A DNA stretch of 64,000 nucleotides from Hallerella sp964587155. GTDB lineage: Bacteria > Fibrobacterota > Fibrobacteria > Fibrobacterales > Fibrobacteraceae. Shown piece by piece: positions 40,489 to 49,784 of this stretch. The DNA lies in contig CAZPKF010000014.1 of NCBI GenBank assembly GCA_964587155.1, positions 9,160 through 73,159 on the forward strand, read 5' to 3'. The notes beneath the pieces were generated by a model. The model was not told the DNA's origin. It saw nothing but the letters and a program-made list of their open reading frames with translations, and did no database searches. The translations under genes were made by a program, and so were the position numbers. The stretch's first letter is position 1. Every line of letters begins with the position of its first letter.

Positions 40489-43356
40489 GTGAAGTTCAAA
40501 CATCCTAAAAAAATCAAGCGGACTCTAGCCGGAATGTTGACCGGCATCGTCATGACGCTTCTTTTGATGCTCATCCCGCAATCCATTTTAAACCGGGCGG
40601 AATATCTTTTTTACGACGTTTTTTCCAAGTATCATTCCGGGAAAATCACCGACCATTCAGACGACATTTACATCGTCGACATTGACGAAAATTCGCTTGC
40701 CAAATACGGTCCTTACAACGAATGGACTCGAGAAATGCACGCCAAAGTCGTCAATAAACTCGAACAAGGCGGAGCAGCCGCCATCGCATTTGACATTCTT
40801 TTCAAAAATGCAGATTTCGGAAACAGGAACGCTCTCCGTACAGAAAAAGTACTAAGCCATATCTATCCCGAAAAAGAATGGCACGAGGATTTTGAAAAAA
40901 TCCGCGCCGCATACGATTACGACTCCATCTTGGTGAGAACCATCGCCGAAAATCCGAACGTCGTCATTTGCGGCACGTTCAGTTCCCGCACCGACTACAA
41001 ACATCAATCCCAATGGATGCCCCTCAGCACAGCCCAGCGCGCAAGGGACATCGCCGCCCGCCCAACTTTTGACTTGCAACAATCATCGGCCCCGGAAAAC
41101 ATCGAACAAAAAGATCTTCTCGACAACGTGTTTCCCGATCTTTCCCGCGCTTCGCAGAACTTCGGCATCGCAAATGCGACTCCCGATCCCGATGGCGTTT
41201 TGCGCCGGATGCAATTATTTTACCGCTTTCCCAACACGGAACTTTGGCCAGAAGATCCCGGGAAAATTTACCCCATTTTTTCCATCGCCACTCTCATGTA
41301 TTTATTCAAAACCCATCCGGACTCCGTGAAAATCGAAATGGGCAATTATGCAGATTTGGGAAAGCCCTTCGGCATTTACAGAGACTCATCGGGAACTCTC
41401 CATACAACATATCCACAAATCACACTCCCCATGGTGCGGCAAATCATCCGAAACGCAAAGACTCTTTCCCAAGCGCCTAAAAACGACAGCCTGGCAACAA
41501 CTTTTGTGGAATTGTCGCCACAGATCCGTGTACAAAAAGATTCTGCGGGCAATATTTTTATCATGACTGGAGAAGGCGATTTTGAACCGGATGACAGCGA
41601 ACTGACCGCTTACGACCAAGAATCTTTCGCCGCATACAAAGCGCAAGTAAACTCGCTATCCAAAGGTTCTTCCCTTTGGATATCCGCCCCGCTAGACTTC
41701 CACTTCGACAAACAAGAAGAGCGTTGGATTCCCAATTATTCAATTCTTTCTTCCGACGTTCTCGAAGACCTTTACCAAGCGGACACAGTCGCTTTTGAAA
41801 AACTTCTTCCCGGCGAAGAGCTCCGATTTGGAGAAAGCAAGCGCATTCCCATCGACGACCACGGCAATTTCCTGCTGAACTTCCGGAGCGCATACAACAT
41901 TCCTCCGGCGAACCGTACATTTGGACATTTGTCCTATTACGATGTCATCGAAGGCCGGATTCCTCCCGAAACATACCAAGGGAAAATCTTCATTTTGGGC
42001 AGTGCAGCGCCAGCCATGTTCGACTTTTATGCGGCTCCACACGAAGACCACTTCCCCGCCGTTCTCGTACATGCGACGATTATCGACAACATCCTCAAAA
42101 ACGATTACCTCAAATCCGACTTTCCGAATGCGATTCTCTACGCTGTCACCGCGGTGGCCGCAATTCTCATCGGACTATTCGCTTCGCAGTATTTCGCCGC
42201 AGCGTTTTTACTGTTGCTCTTTGTCTTCGATATCGCCCTTTCTTACTTCTTTTTTTCAAAAGGCATCTATATCGGATGCGCAACATTCCTCATCGAGGGC
42301 GTTCTCGCATTCATCGGTTCTTTCTTTGTGCGTTTTTACTTTGAAAACCGCGACAAAACATTCCTCGACAAATCCTTCAAGCAGTATATTTCGGATAAAC
42401 TAATCGATGAAATGCTATCGAACGAAAAGGAGCCCGAACTCGGCGGCGAAAAAAAATACCTGACGGCATTTTTCACAGACATCCAGGGCTTTTCCTCTTT
42501 CTCGGAACAGATCGGCGACCCCAAAAAATTAGTGGACCTGCTGAACGATTATTTGACAGCCATGACGGACATCATCAAGGACGAAAACCAGGGAACTCTC
42601 GACAAATACGAAGGCGACGCCATCATCGCGTTTTTCGGAGCGCCTTCGCCAATAAAGTTCCAACGCAGGCACGCCCTCCAAAGCGCCATCTCCATGCAGA
42701 AAGCGCAAATGGCCATCCGTGAAAACTGGAAACGCCATAAAAATCACAAAGGACACGACCTGCCCAAAAACGTTTCTTTTCCGGAAAGCGTTTACCAAAT
42801 GCACACGCGCATCGGCATCAATTCCGGCGACATTCTCGTGGGCAACATGGGGTCTGAATCGCGGAAAAATTACACCATTATGGGAGACGCCGTGAACCTC
42901 GCTTCAAGGCTAGAAAGCATCGGCAAACAATACGGGACGTACATCTTGGTAAGCGAAGAAACCCTGACCGGCACTCATGATCCAGAAGACAAGAACGATT
43001 ACCGCGAAGAATTCATTTCACGGCCCATCGACAAACTGAAAGTCGTCGGCAAAAGCGAGGCTGTCCAAGTATACGAAGTCCTTTGCCATCGAGACGACCA
43101 CGAGGCGGGAAGATTCAAGTTGCTGTGTTCTTTTTGGAAAAAAGCCCAAGACCTTTACTTTGCCGGGGAATGGGAAAAGGCTGCCGCCGCATTTGAAGAA
43201 TCCAAACTATTAGAGCCGCATCTGCAGAATCAAGATCCGGGCGCGCGCCCCACTCCGTCGGAAGTTTTCATTGATCGTTGCCGGGAATACGCCTCCAAAC
43301 CGCCAATTCCCCCAGGAACGCCCTGGGACGGCATTTACGTGGCCACCTCCAAATAA
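40489..43356 (+). CDS. CHASE2-domain class III adenylate/guanylate cyclase
   Basis: 955 residues from a GTG start. N-terminal TM (~12-32), extracytoplasmic CHASE2 sensor (DDIYIVDIDENSLAKYGPYNEWTREMHAKVVNKL ... FDILFKNADFG ... IFILGSAAPAMFDFYAAPHEDHFPAVLVHATIIDNIL) to ~540. Three TM helices follow (~545-615), then the cyclase domain ~645-865 with metal Asp664 in FFTDIQGFSSFSE, KYEGDAIIAFFGAP, RIGINSGDILVGNMGSESRKNYTIMGDAVNLASRLE (Asn and Arg transition-state residues). All catalytic motifs look intact. It makes cAMP or cGMP; nucleotide preference not certain. A terminator follows. Confidence 0.95.
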   Translation: MKFKHPKKIKRTLAGMLTGIVMTLLLMLIPQSILNRAEYLFYDVFSKYHSGKITDHSDDIYIVDIDENSLAKYGPYNEWTREMHAKVVNKLEQGGAAAIAFDILFKNADFGNRNALRTEKVLSHIYPEKEWHEDFEKIRAAYDYDSILVRTIAENPNVVICGTFSSRTDYKHQSQWMPLSTAQRARDIAARPTFDLQQSSAPENIEQKDLLDNVFPDLSRASQNFGIANATPDPDGVLRRMQLFYRFPNTELWPEDPGKIYPIFSIATLMYLFKTHPDSVKIEMGNYADLGKPFGIYRDSSGTLHTTYPQITLPMVRQIIRNAKTLSQAPKNDSLATTFVELSPQIRVQKDSAGNIFIMTGEGDFEPDDSELTAYDQESFAAYKAQVNSLSKGSSLWISAPLDFHFDKQEERWIPNYSILSSDVLEDLYQADTVAFEKLLPGEELRFGESKRIPIDDHGNFLLNFRSAYNIPPANRTFGHLSYYDVIEGRIPPETYQGKIFILGSAAPAMFDFYAAPHEDHFPAVLVHATIIDNILKNDYLKSDFPNAILYAVTAVAAILIGLFASQYFAAAFLLLLFVFDIALSYFFFSKGIYIGCATFLIEGVLAFIGSFFVRFYFENRDKTFLDKSFKQYISDKLIDEMLSNEKEPELGGEKKYLTAFFTDIQGFSSFSEQIGDPKKLVDLLNDYLTAMTDIIKDENQGTLDKYEGDAIIAFFGAPSPIKFQRRHALQSAISMQKAQMAIRENWKRHKNHKGHDLPKNVSFPESVYQMHTRIGINSGDILVGNMGSESRKNYTIMGDAVNLASRLESIGKQYGTYILVSEETLTGTHDPEDKNDYREEFISRPIDKLKVVGKSEAVQVYEVLCHRDDHEAGRFKLLCSFWKKAQDLYFAGEWEKAAAAFEESKLLEPHLQNQDPGARPTPSEVFIDRCREYASKPPIPPGTPWDGIYVATSK

Positions 43357-43358
43357 AA

Positions 43359-43384
43359 AAATCCGCAGATTAACTGCGGATTTC
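43359..43384. terminator. bidirectional terminator
   Basis: AAATCCGCAG-ATTAA-CTGCGGATTT, a 10-bp perfect stem with A/T runs on both sides, between the convergent cyclase gene and the small basic-protein gene. Confidence 0.9.
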
Positions 43385-43402
43385 AATCATCGAACAAACC
43401 GA

Positions 43403-43720
43403 TTACTTGCCGAACTTGGCACTTGCCTGCTGAACCTTGGGATCCGCCTGGGCTGCTTTGATTTTGCGCTTGATATCGTCTTCAATTCCACGTTTGAGTT
43501 TTCCAGCGAGAGCTTCGCCAAAACGGTCTGCAAGCGTATCCGAAAGAATGGCCGGTTTCTTGGAGGCCTGTCCGAACTTGCCGGACGGACGACGCCGAGG
43601 CTTTCTGGCGGATTTTTTCGCGGAGTCGGTCTTTTCGGACTTTTTCGCAGGTGCATTCGTTTCCGGTGCGACAATTTCGGTCTTGATTTCAGGAGTTTCG
43701 TTTTTTTCGTTCTCAGCCAT
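43403..43720 (-). CDS. small Lys/Ala-rich hypothetical protein
   Basis: 105 residues. Acidic N-terminus (MAENEKNETPEIKTE), a Lys/Ala/Arg-rich middle (KKSARKPRRRPSGKFGQ) reminiscent of histone-like basic tails, and an amphipathic helical C-terminus (ADRFGEALAGKLKRGIEDDIKRKIKAAQAD). GAGGT precedes the ATG. It may bind nucleic acid through the basic stretch, but no family is recognised. Confidence 0.6.
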   Translation of the reverse strand: MAENEKNETPEIKTEIVAPETNAPAKKSEKTDSAKKSARKPRRRPSGKFGQASKKPAILSDTLADRFGEALAGKLKRGIEDDIKRKIKAAQADPKVQQASAKFGK

Positions 43721-43850
43721 ATTTTACCTCGGTAGATGATGTTAGCTATTTCCGCGCCAAATTTAGAAAAATTTCAAGGCGTAAACGAAAAATCCATCTC
43801 CTTTTTAGCAATGAAAGCGAAAAACTTCGCCATTAACGGAAAATCAAGTG

Positions 43851-44405
43851 TCAATTTCTAGGGGAAGAGATTGCCGGACGGTACCGTTTTCCGCAAATCG
43901 TCACGAGAATGCCCGCTTGGGCGAACATATAATAAGCTGTGTCCCGGCTGTTGTTCAAAGATGAATTCGCATCGTAATCATCTTTGGTGACAAAAATTTC
44001 CGACACTCCGGACAACGCAATTTCTAGTGCGCAGCGTTCACAGGGAAATCCGATGACATAGAGTTTGGAACCGGGCGGGACTTTTCCGCGGGCATAGTGC
44101 AGCGCATTAATTTCGGCATGCACCATAAACGGATACTTGTTCGCTTCAAATTCATGATGAGAAAGGACTTCCCCGGATTCCGCATCCAGCAAATCATAAG
44201 CCAATTTCTGCTTTTCGCGCGTATAAGGTATTGTCGCGTCATCAAAACTCGCCGGTGCGCCGTTGTATCCCGTACTGAGCACTCGTCCATCGCCTGACAC
44301 CAAAACGGCTCCCATCCGGGTATTCTGGTCTTTGGAAAGGCGCGCTTGCGCAAGCATCATATCCGTATAAACTTCATCGCGTAATTTTCTGCGTTCTTCG
44401 TTCAT
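43851..44405 (-). CDS. dCMP deaminase-like zinc enzyme
   Basis: 184 residues. CDA-fold zinc motifs are HAEINAL (His ligand, catalytic Glu) and PCERCALEIALSG (two Cys). The N-terminal LSKDQNTRMGAVLVSGDGRVLSTGYNGAP and an insertion before the HAE motif match deoxycytidylate deaminases (ComEB type), which make dUMP for thymidylate synthesis. GGAG precedes the ATG. Substrate dCMP versus other deoxynucleotides is inferred from the family look. Confidence 0.85.
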   Translation of the reverse strand: MNEERRKLRDEVYTDMMLAQARLSKDQNTRMGAVLVSGDGRVLSTGYNGAPASFDDATIPYTREKQKLAYDLLDAESGEVLSHHEFEANKYPFMVHAEINALHYARGKVPPGSKLYVIGFPCERCALEIALSGVSEIFVTKDDYDANSSLNNSRDTAYYMFAQAGILVTICGKRYRPAISSPRN

Positions 44406-44440
44406 GGTTTCTCCGAAGGATCTGAATCTTCCCCAAAAAT

Positions 44441-44474
44441 AAAAAGAAAGTCATCCAAGATGAACTTTCTTTTT
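44441..44474 (-). terminator. tRNA-Pro(TGG) terminator
   Basis: On the minus strand AAAAAGAAAGT..CATC-TTG-GATG-ACTTTCTTTTT, starting right after the tRNA and followed by a T-rich run. Confidence 0.9.
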
Positions 44475-44475
44475 A

Positions 44476-44549
44476 TCGGGATAGCCAGATTCGAACTGAC
44501 GACATTCTGCTCCCAAAGCAGACGCTCTACCAGGCTGAGCTACATCCCG
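44476..44549 (-). tRNA. tRNA-Pro, anticodon TGG
   Basis: 74-nt cloverleaf: acceptor CGGGATG/TATCCCG (one G-U) with discriminator A, D-arm AGCTCAGCCTGGTAGAGC, anticodon stem TCTGC/GCAGA with loop TTTGGGA, T-loop TTCGAAT. CCA is not encoded. The second proline tRNA of the window. Confidence 0.96.
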
Positions 44550-44609
44550 CAGCGGTCAAAATATAGAATAATTCCGCCGTTTTGGAAATGGAGACTGGGC
44601 GAAAACGAA

Positions 44610-45728
44610 TTATTCGCCAAGGCATTCATCCAACTTTTGACAAATTTCCCTTTTGTCCATTTTCTGTCCGATGAAAACCAAACGGATTTCACGGTCGCCG
44701 TATTTGTCATCCCACATTTTCCGCACTTCCGGTTCTTCTTCCAAAGCGCTTTTCTGTTCGGATTCGTTCAACGAGGCAATCCAACGTCCAAGACAACGTG
44801 CGCTGGCATCCTTGCCCGCCTGTTCAAAGATGTAAGAATATGTGCGGTCGTCATCAAACCACATGATTCCTTTCGAACGGATAATGCTCGATGGGTAATG
44901 GTCCAAAAATGCTTCGAGTTTTTCCCGGCAAAACGGACGGCGCGCCATGTATACAAACGTTCCTATACCGTATTCTTCCGACTCGCCTTCTTCCTCTTCT
45001 TCGGGATTGTTCAGCTGTTGAATCCAAGCCGCCGACGAAGAGACCTTTTCAAAATCAAAAAGATGCGTGTCCAAAACATCTTTCATGTCGACTTTTCCAA
45101 AGGTCGTTTCTATCATTTTCGCTTCGGGCTGGAGTGCGCGCACAACCGCTTTCACGTGCTGCAAATCTTCTGCAGAAATTTTGTCGACCTTGTTCAAGAC
45201 AATCGTGTTGCAGAATTCAATTTGCTGCACCAAAAGACTCGCAACGTCTTCTTCATCCTTGTCTTCCGCCAAAAGCTTATCGCCACCGCCGAATTCCGTC
45301 GCAAGCCGCAGCACGTCCACCACCGAAATAATGCCGTCCAAATGACACGGCAGCGGCGTACCGTCTTTGCCCTGGAGCTTTGATCCCATTAACGTAATCG
45401 TCTGCGCAATGGGAAGCGGTTCACAAATGCCACTCGCTTCAATGAGGATGTAATCGAATTTTTGCTGTTCGAGAATCTGCGCTATTTGTTCCAACAAATC
45501 CGTTTTCAAGGTACAACAAATGCAGCCGTTTGAAAGCGGAACAACGGAATCCTTCTGCTGAACATTCCCCCCTTTTTCAATTAGCGTCTGATCGATATTC
45601 ACTTCACCGATATCGTTCACAATGACCGCAACCCGATATCCCTGCTGGTTGTTCAAGACATGGTTCAACAGTGTCGTTTTGCCGGCTCCCAGGTAACCGG
45701 CGAGGAGCGTGATAGGTACAGATTTCAT
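44610..45728 (-). CDS. COG0523 (CobW/YjiA/ZNG1-type) metallochaperone GTPase
   Basis: 372 residues. G3E-family GTPase: Walker A AGYLGAGKTTLLNH, metal site GCICCTLKTDL (CxCC), VLNKVDKI (base recognition) and a CobW C-terminal domain (GTFVYMARRPFCREKLEAFL ... WDDKYGDREIRLVFIGQKM). Such GTPases deliver zinc or other metals to client enzymes. Start at ATG 45728 because AAGGAG lies 8 nt upstream; an in-frame ATG 18 bp earlier has none. A ZnuB-like permease gene lies 0.5 kb upstream on the same strand, in line with a zinc role, which remains inference. Confidence 0.92.
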   Translation of the reverse strand: MKSVPITLLAGYLGAGKTTLLNHVLNNQQGYRVAVIVNDIGEVNIDQTLIEKGGNVQQKDSVVPLSNGCICCTLKTDLLEQIAQILEQQKFDYILIEASGICEPLPIAQTITLMGSKLQGKDGTPLPCHLDGIISVVDVLRLATEFGGGDKLLAEDKDEEDVASLLVQQIEFCNTIVLNKVDKISAEDLQHVKAVVRALQPEAKMIETTFGKVDMKDVLDTHLFDFEKVSSSAAWIQQLNNPEEEEEGESEEYGIGTFVYMARRPFCREKLEAFLDHYPSSIIRSKGIMWFDDDRTYSYIFEQAGKDASARCLGRWIASLNESEQKSALEEEPEVRKMWDDKYGDREIRLVFIGQKMDKREICQKLDECLGE

Positions 45729-45834
45729 AAATAGACTCCTTGTCAAATTTCCGGCGAAAATTTACCAAATTTCAAGCCGTCCGATTTCATTTTTTTGAAT
45801 TCAAAAGACGATTCAACGGATAAAGCAAAACGAA

Positions 45835-46248
45835 TCATTCTTCGCGGAAAATGCGAAACCGCTCCCAAGGACGGCAAATCGCATAAAGCGAGGATCCCAA
45901 GATGCCCCCGACAGTATCCGCTAGAATATCGCCCAAAGAAGCGTCTCTGCCGGGAACAAAACTCTGGTGAAATTCATCCAGTGCGCCAAAGAGAACGCAA
46001 AACAAGACGCAAACGACTGCCCAGACAAAAGGCTTCGAATTCCAGCGGGCGTTCGAAAACCAAAAGCCGAAAAATGCGGCAAGCACGGCGAAAGTCATTC
46101 CGTGCACAAGTTTATCAAACGGAGGGACAAGCCATCCCATACCCGTTCCGGGGATCGACGAGGCGCGGAAAATCAACGCCATCCACAAGATTCCGGGAAT
46201 ATAACGAAAGAGAGGGTAACGTTGAAAAAGAGAGTCCAAAGATTTCAT
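45835..46248 (-). CDS. VanZ-like membrane protein
   Basis: 137 residues, four TM helices. The VanZ pattern is visible: PGILWMALIFRASSIPG, DKLVHGMTFAVLAAFFGFWF, and LFGALDEFHQSFVPGRDASLGDILADTVGGILG (DExHQ...R.ass..D...n..G). Function of stand-alone VanZ proteins is unclear (low-level teicoplanin resistance in enterococci). A TATATT box ends 6 nt before the ATG with no ribosome site: probably leaderless and transcribed from its own promoter despite lying 15 bp behind the permease gene. Confidence 0.9.
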   Translation of the reverse strand: MKSLDSLFQRYPLFRYIPGILWMALIFRASSIPGTGMGWLVPPFDKLVHGMTFAVLAAFFGFWFSNARWNSKPFVWAVVCVLFCVLFGALDEFHQSFVPGRDASLGDILADTVGGILGSSLYAICRPWERFRIFREE

Positions 46249-46263
46249 AGCGAAAATATAAAA

Positions 46264-47085
46264 CTAAACGGCCCGCCTGCGAAAACGGAGAAAAACCCAG
46301 TTGACAACATAAAGTGCGACGCTCATCAAAATAATCGTGGGGCCGACTGTAAAATTCAGCAGATAAGCGAGAAACAGTCCCGCCAACGAAAGGATTTCGG
46401 AAAGCGCGCAAGAAAGGAACATCATCCGTTTCAAACTTTTTGAATGCCCTTCGGCGACATAAGCGGGAATGGTGAGAAGCGCAATGACAAGAATCAATCC
46501 CACTGTTTGAACCGCCATGACGACCGTACAGGCGACCATCGCCATCAAAAGCATATAAAGTCCAAGGACAGGCACTCCGCGGACACGGGCAAATTCCGGG
46601 TCATGGGAAACAGCCAGAAACGGGCGGAAAAAGACCGCGGAAAGAAACAAAATGGCCGCTGTCAAAAAAAACATGCCGAGCAGCAGTTCCCGCGAAACAG
46701 TCAAGATGCTTCCAAAGAGAAAACTTGTCAAATCCCCACTGTAACCGGGAGTCAAATCAGTCAAAATGACTCCGGCCGCCATGCCGCCAGCCCAAATCAC
46801 ATTGATGAGCGTATCGGAACGCTCCCGCCTTTTCCACGTCAAATACCCCATGGCAAAAGCACAAACCAAAGCCACCCCCAAAGCTCCCAACAGAGGCGAA
46901 AATCCACAAAAACACGCAAGCCCGATTCCCCCGAAAGACGCATGTGCGACGCCGCCAGCCGTGCCGGCAATCCGGTTTACGACCACGTAAGAACCTACAA
47001 CCCCGCAAGCTGCAGCCACGAGAATTGCCGCCAAAAAGGCGTTCTGCATAAAATCCAAGGAAAACATTTCAAGAAGCATCGGCAT
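46264..47085 (-). CDS. ABC-3 family zinc/manganese transporter permease
   Basis: 273 residues, ~8 TM helices. Family features are ILVAAACGVVGSYVVVNRIAGTAGGVAHASFGGIGLA, LFGSIL, VAVSHDPEFARVRGVPV-like segment, and QTVGLILVIALLTIPAYVAEGHSKSLKRM, as in ZnuB/MntB/TroC. The matching ATPase and binding-protein genes are not in the neighbourhood (upstream are a HAD phosphatase and a dGTPase). It starts 7 bp after the HAD gene. Confidence 0.92.
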   Translation of the reverse strand: MPMLLEMFSLDFMQNAFLAAILVAAACGVVGSYVVVNRIAGTAGGVAHASFGGIGLACFCGFSPLLGALGVALVCAFAMGYLTWKRRERSDTLINVIWAGGMAAGVILTDLTPGYSGDLTSFLFGSILTVSRELLLGMFFLTAAILFLSAVFFRPFLAVSHDPEFARVRGVPVLGLYMLLMAMVACTVVMAVQTVGLILVIALLTIPAYVAEGHSKSLKRMMFLSCALSEILSLAGLFLAYLLNFTVGPTIILMSVALYVVNWVFLRFRRRAV

Positions 47086-47092
47086 CTCTCAA

Positions 47093-47776
47093 TCAAAAAG
47101 GAATCTTGTCCAAAATAGCAGGGAGCTCCATCAACGTCGAAATTCGGAAATCCGGAGAAAAAGAAACAGGCTCTGTCGACGGATTCACCCAAACCGTAAT
47201 CCAGCCTCTGGATTTGGCCGGCGACAAATTCGTCTCCGAGTCATCCAGCAATACGATCCGCCGTTTGGATTCTCCACGCCGAAAAACGCCATCTGCTTCC
47301 AAAACGGCTTCCATCTTTTCGTAAGCGGAATTTTGCGGTTTCCCTTCCCAATCCAGATTTTCAAGCCCTACGATGCGGCAAAAGCAATCCAAAACGCCCA
47401 TCCGCGAAGCGCCTATGCGGCTCCAGTCCGAGCGGCCATTTGTGAAAATATACTTCGGGCCGCTGAGGGATTTTAAAAGAACCCTCTTCTCTTTGGCAGG
47501 GCATGGATACGTCAAGAATTCCGGATTGTGAATAAAGTCAAAAAAATCGTCCGGTGAAACGCCGTAAACAGAACGAAGTCCGGAAAGCGTCGTTCCAAAA
47601 CGCTTTAAGTAATCCTTCCGAATGCGTTGTGCGTCTTCAAAAGAGCACCCGACAATCCGTTCGACAAATTGGGAAATTCGAACATCAAGAGAATCCAAAA
47701 CCGCCCTTTCCGTATGGGAGTAAAGGGTCAAATCATAATCAAAAAGCCAAACGTTCTCTTTCCGCCGCTCTGTCAT
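47093..47776 (-). CDS. HAD-family phosphatase, pyrimidine 5'-nucleotidase-like
   Basis: 227 residues. Motif I VWLFDYDLTLYSH with nucleophile Asp13 and Asp15; motif II YIFTNGRSDW; motif III Lys near KPQNSAYEKM; motif IV VLLDDSETNL. The DYDLTLY box and cap arrangement resemble SDT1-type pyrimidine 5'-nucleotidases. The start overlaps the dGTPase stop by 4 bp (ATGA), so a nucleotide-metabolism role fits. Exact substrate not determinable. Confidence 0.82.
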   Translation of the reverse strand: MTERRKENVWLFDYDLTLYSHTERAVLDSLDVRISQFVERIVGCSFEDAQRIRKDYLKRFGTTLSGLRSVYGVSPDDFFDFIHNPEFLTYPCPAKEKRVLLKSLSGPKYIFTNGRSDWSRIGASRMGVLDCFCRIVGLENLDWEGKPQNSAYEKMEAVLEADGVFRRGESKRRIVLLDDSETNLSPAKSRGWITVWVNPSTEPVSFSPDFRISTLMELPAILDKIPF

Positions 47777-49077
47777 TGAACAAGCCCGCTGATTTGCTGC
47801 GCAAGGTAAGAGGCGTAATTGTCCGTCATTCCAGACACAAAATCCAAAACCTGATGATAAGCTTCTAGCCTAGTCACCGATTGCCCGATTTTCGACTGCC
47901 CAATCAAGCGCACAATGCGCGCGCCTCGGTAAGACGAGCGGCCATACTTGCGAAATTCATAGACTCCGCCCACAAAAGCATCCAAAACCGTGCAAAGGGT
48001 CGTGTAACTGCCCACTTCGAGTTCTGTCTTGCGGCGATCCGGATAAATCCGTTCACGCCCCAAACGCTTGGCAATGCGGATTCCGTTCACCGCATCGGAA
48101 TCCGCAAGTTCAAGCAACGTTCCCTGCAGTTTTCCATCCATGATTTCCGGATAATGTTGAACAAAAACCAGGGCTACCGCGTCTATCAAATTCTGAATGG
48201 CGAGTCCCCGCACGCTCGAAAGAAAATCACGAAAATTTTGCCCGTTTTCATTGTATTCCTTGTCGATATCCACATCGGGACCGCAAAAGTATTCGAACAT
48301 GTTGCGCACATCGGCAAATTGCAAAATTCCCAGTTCAATCGCATCTTCCACATCCAGAATGCAATAGCAAATGTCGTCTGCCGCCTCCACGAGATAGCTC
48401 AACGGATGCCGCATCCAGACACCGTTTCCAATTTCCGGAACGCCGAGAACATTCGCCATTTCACGGTAATCATCCGCTTCCGTTTGAAAAAGGCTTGTCG
48501 GCGCGCCGTAAGAAGCCAAACGCGGATATTTCATCATCGAAGAAATCGTGGGATAGGTCAAGCGCATTCCGCCATCGAGAAAATGATATTCGAGCTTCGA
48601 CAAAATGCGCACCCCTTGAGCATTGCCATCGAAGTTTTCAAAATCCAGCATGTCCTTGTCGGAAAACTCCTTGAGCGGATCTGAGTCGCGGTTTCTTTTA
48701 AACCAATCCCGGATGGCGGCTTCGCCGGCATGACCGAACGGCGGATTTCCGATGTCATGGGAAAGCGCAGCGGATTGCGCAATGGTGCCAAGCAAAGAGG
48801 CGTTGAAATTTTTGGGAAATTCCTTTTGCAATTGATTGAAGACGGCTATCGCCAAACTCCGCGAAACACTCGAAACTTCAATCGAATGGGTCAATCGGCT
48901 GTGGACATGGTCGTTTACCGAAAACGGATGCACTTGCGTTTTTCGGCCCAGCCTGCGAAACGCAGTCGAAAAAACAATCCGGTCATAATCGCGGTGAAAA
49001 TTGGAACGATTCGGGTCAAGAATCGCCGGATGGCCGTAGCGTGTTGCCGAAAGGAGAGTTTCCCAATGGAGAATCAT
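47773..49077 (-). CDS. dgt: dGTP triphosphohydrolase-like HD protein
   Basis: 434 residues. HD-domain motifs are RRLGRKTQVHPF, HVHSRLTHSIEVSSVSRSLA (first His), LSHDIGNPPFGHAGEAAI (HD pair) and SYLVEAADDICYCILDVEDAIELG (second Asp). These match Dgt enzymes that cleave dNTP to deoxynucleoside + PPPi. AGGAAA lies upstream of the ATG. Head of a dgt-HAD-permease unit; together with the dCMP deaminase nearby it points to dNTP-pool control. Confidence 0.9.
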   Translation of the reverse strand: MILHWETLLSATRYGHPAILDPNRSNFHRDYDRIVFSTAFRRLGRKTQVHPFSVNDHVHSRLTHSIEVSSVSRSLAIAVFNQLQKEFPKNFNASLLGTIAQSAALSHDIGNPPFGHAGEAAIRDWFKRNRDSDPLKEFSDKDMLDFENFDGNAQGVRILSKLEYHFLDGGMRLTYPTISSMMKYPRLASYGAPTSLFQTEADDYREMANVLGVPEIGNGVWMRHPLSYLVEAADDICYCILDVEDAIELGILQFADVRNMFEYFCGPDVDIDKEYNENGQNFRDFLSSVRGLAIQNLIDAVALVFVQHYPEIMDGKLQGTLLELADSDAVNGIRIAKRLGRERIYPDRRKTELEVGSYTTLCTVLDAFVGGVYEFRKYGRSSYRGARIVRLIGQSKIGQSVTRLEAYHQVLDFVSGMTDNYASYLAQQISGLVQ

Positions 49078-49225
49078 AAACGTTTCCTGCCGGCAAACGG
49101 AATGTCGCCGGCAATCGTCAATTTAGAAATATTTGAATCAAAGATTTTGCACCGGACGAACCCTTCGCCAAAGTTTCGCAAGCGCCTTCGCCGAGCAAGC
49201 GCAAAATGTTGTTAAATTTCAATGC

Positions 49226-49777
49226 ATGAAACTGATGCCAAATCGCCTTTGGGAAAGCAACGCAACAGAACCCCTTCCCCATGTCATCGCCCATGTCTTC
49301 AAAGACAGACAATTTCTCCACGTCCGATTCCAAGTCTGCGAACCCCGCGAATGCTACTCTGCCGAAATGGAAAAAGATGGCGGAAAAGCCTGGGAAGAAA
49401 GCTGTGTCGAAATTTTCATCGAATCCCAAGATTCTCCCGGCGAATACGTCAATTTCGAATTCACCAGCCGCGGATTCTGCTTTGCCGCCTCGGGCCGCGA
49501 CCGCCATCACCGACGAGAATTTTTACCTGGGCAATACGCCCGCATTTTGCGTTTCCCCAAAGCCCCGGAATTCAACGGGAACTTTGTGAATTGGGAACTG
49601 ACTGTGTGGATTCCACTGAATCTTCTCGGTGTCAAAAGCTCATCAACGGGAAAAATCCGCGGAAACCTTTACAAATGTGGAGACAAAACGCGTCGTCCGC
49701 ATTATTTGTCCGCATTCCCCATCCACACAGAAAAGCCCGATTTTCACCAAATGCGTTTTTTCCAAAAAATCCTCTAG
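49226..49777 (+). CDS. CBM9/DOMON-like carbohydrate-binding protein
   Basis: 183 residues without signal peptide. Pattern of family-9-like modules: LHVRFQVCEPRECYSAEMEKDGGKAWEESCVEIFIESQDSPGEYVNFEFTSRG ... WELTVWIPLNLLG ... IRGNLYKCGDKTRRPHYLSAFPI...PDFHQMRFF. Start set at 49226: a TAAATT -10 box ends 7 nt before it and no ribosome site exists, i.e. likely leaderless; the longer frame from 49133 lies upstream of that promoter. The M23 peptidase gene follows after 7 bp. Cytosolic location of a sugar-binding-like domain is unusual; ligand unknown. Confidence 0.75.
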   Translation: MKLMPNRLWESNATEPLPHVIAHVFKDRQFLHVRFQVCEPRECYSAEMEKDGGKAWEESCVEIFIESQDSPGEYVNFEFTSRGFCFAASGRDRHHRREFLPGQYARILRFPKAPEFNGNFVNWELTVWIPLNLLGVKSSSTGKIRGNLYKCGDKTRRPHYLSAFPIHTEKPDFHQMRFFQKIL

Positions 49778-49784
49778 GCTTTTC

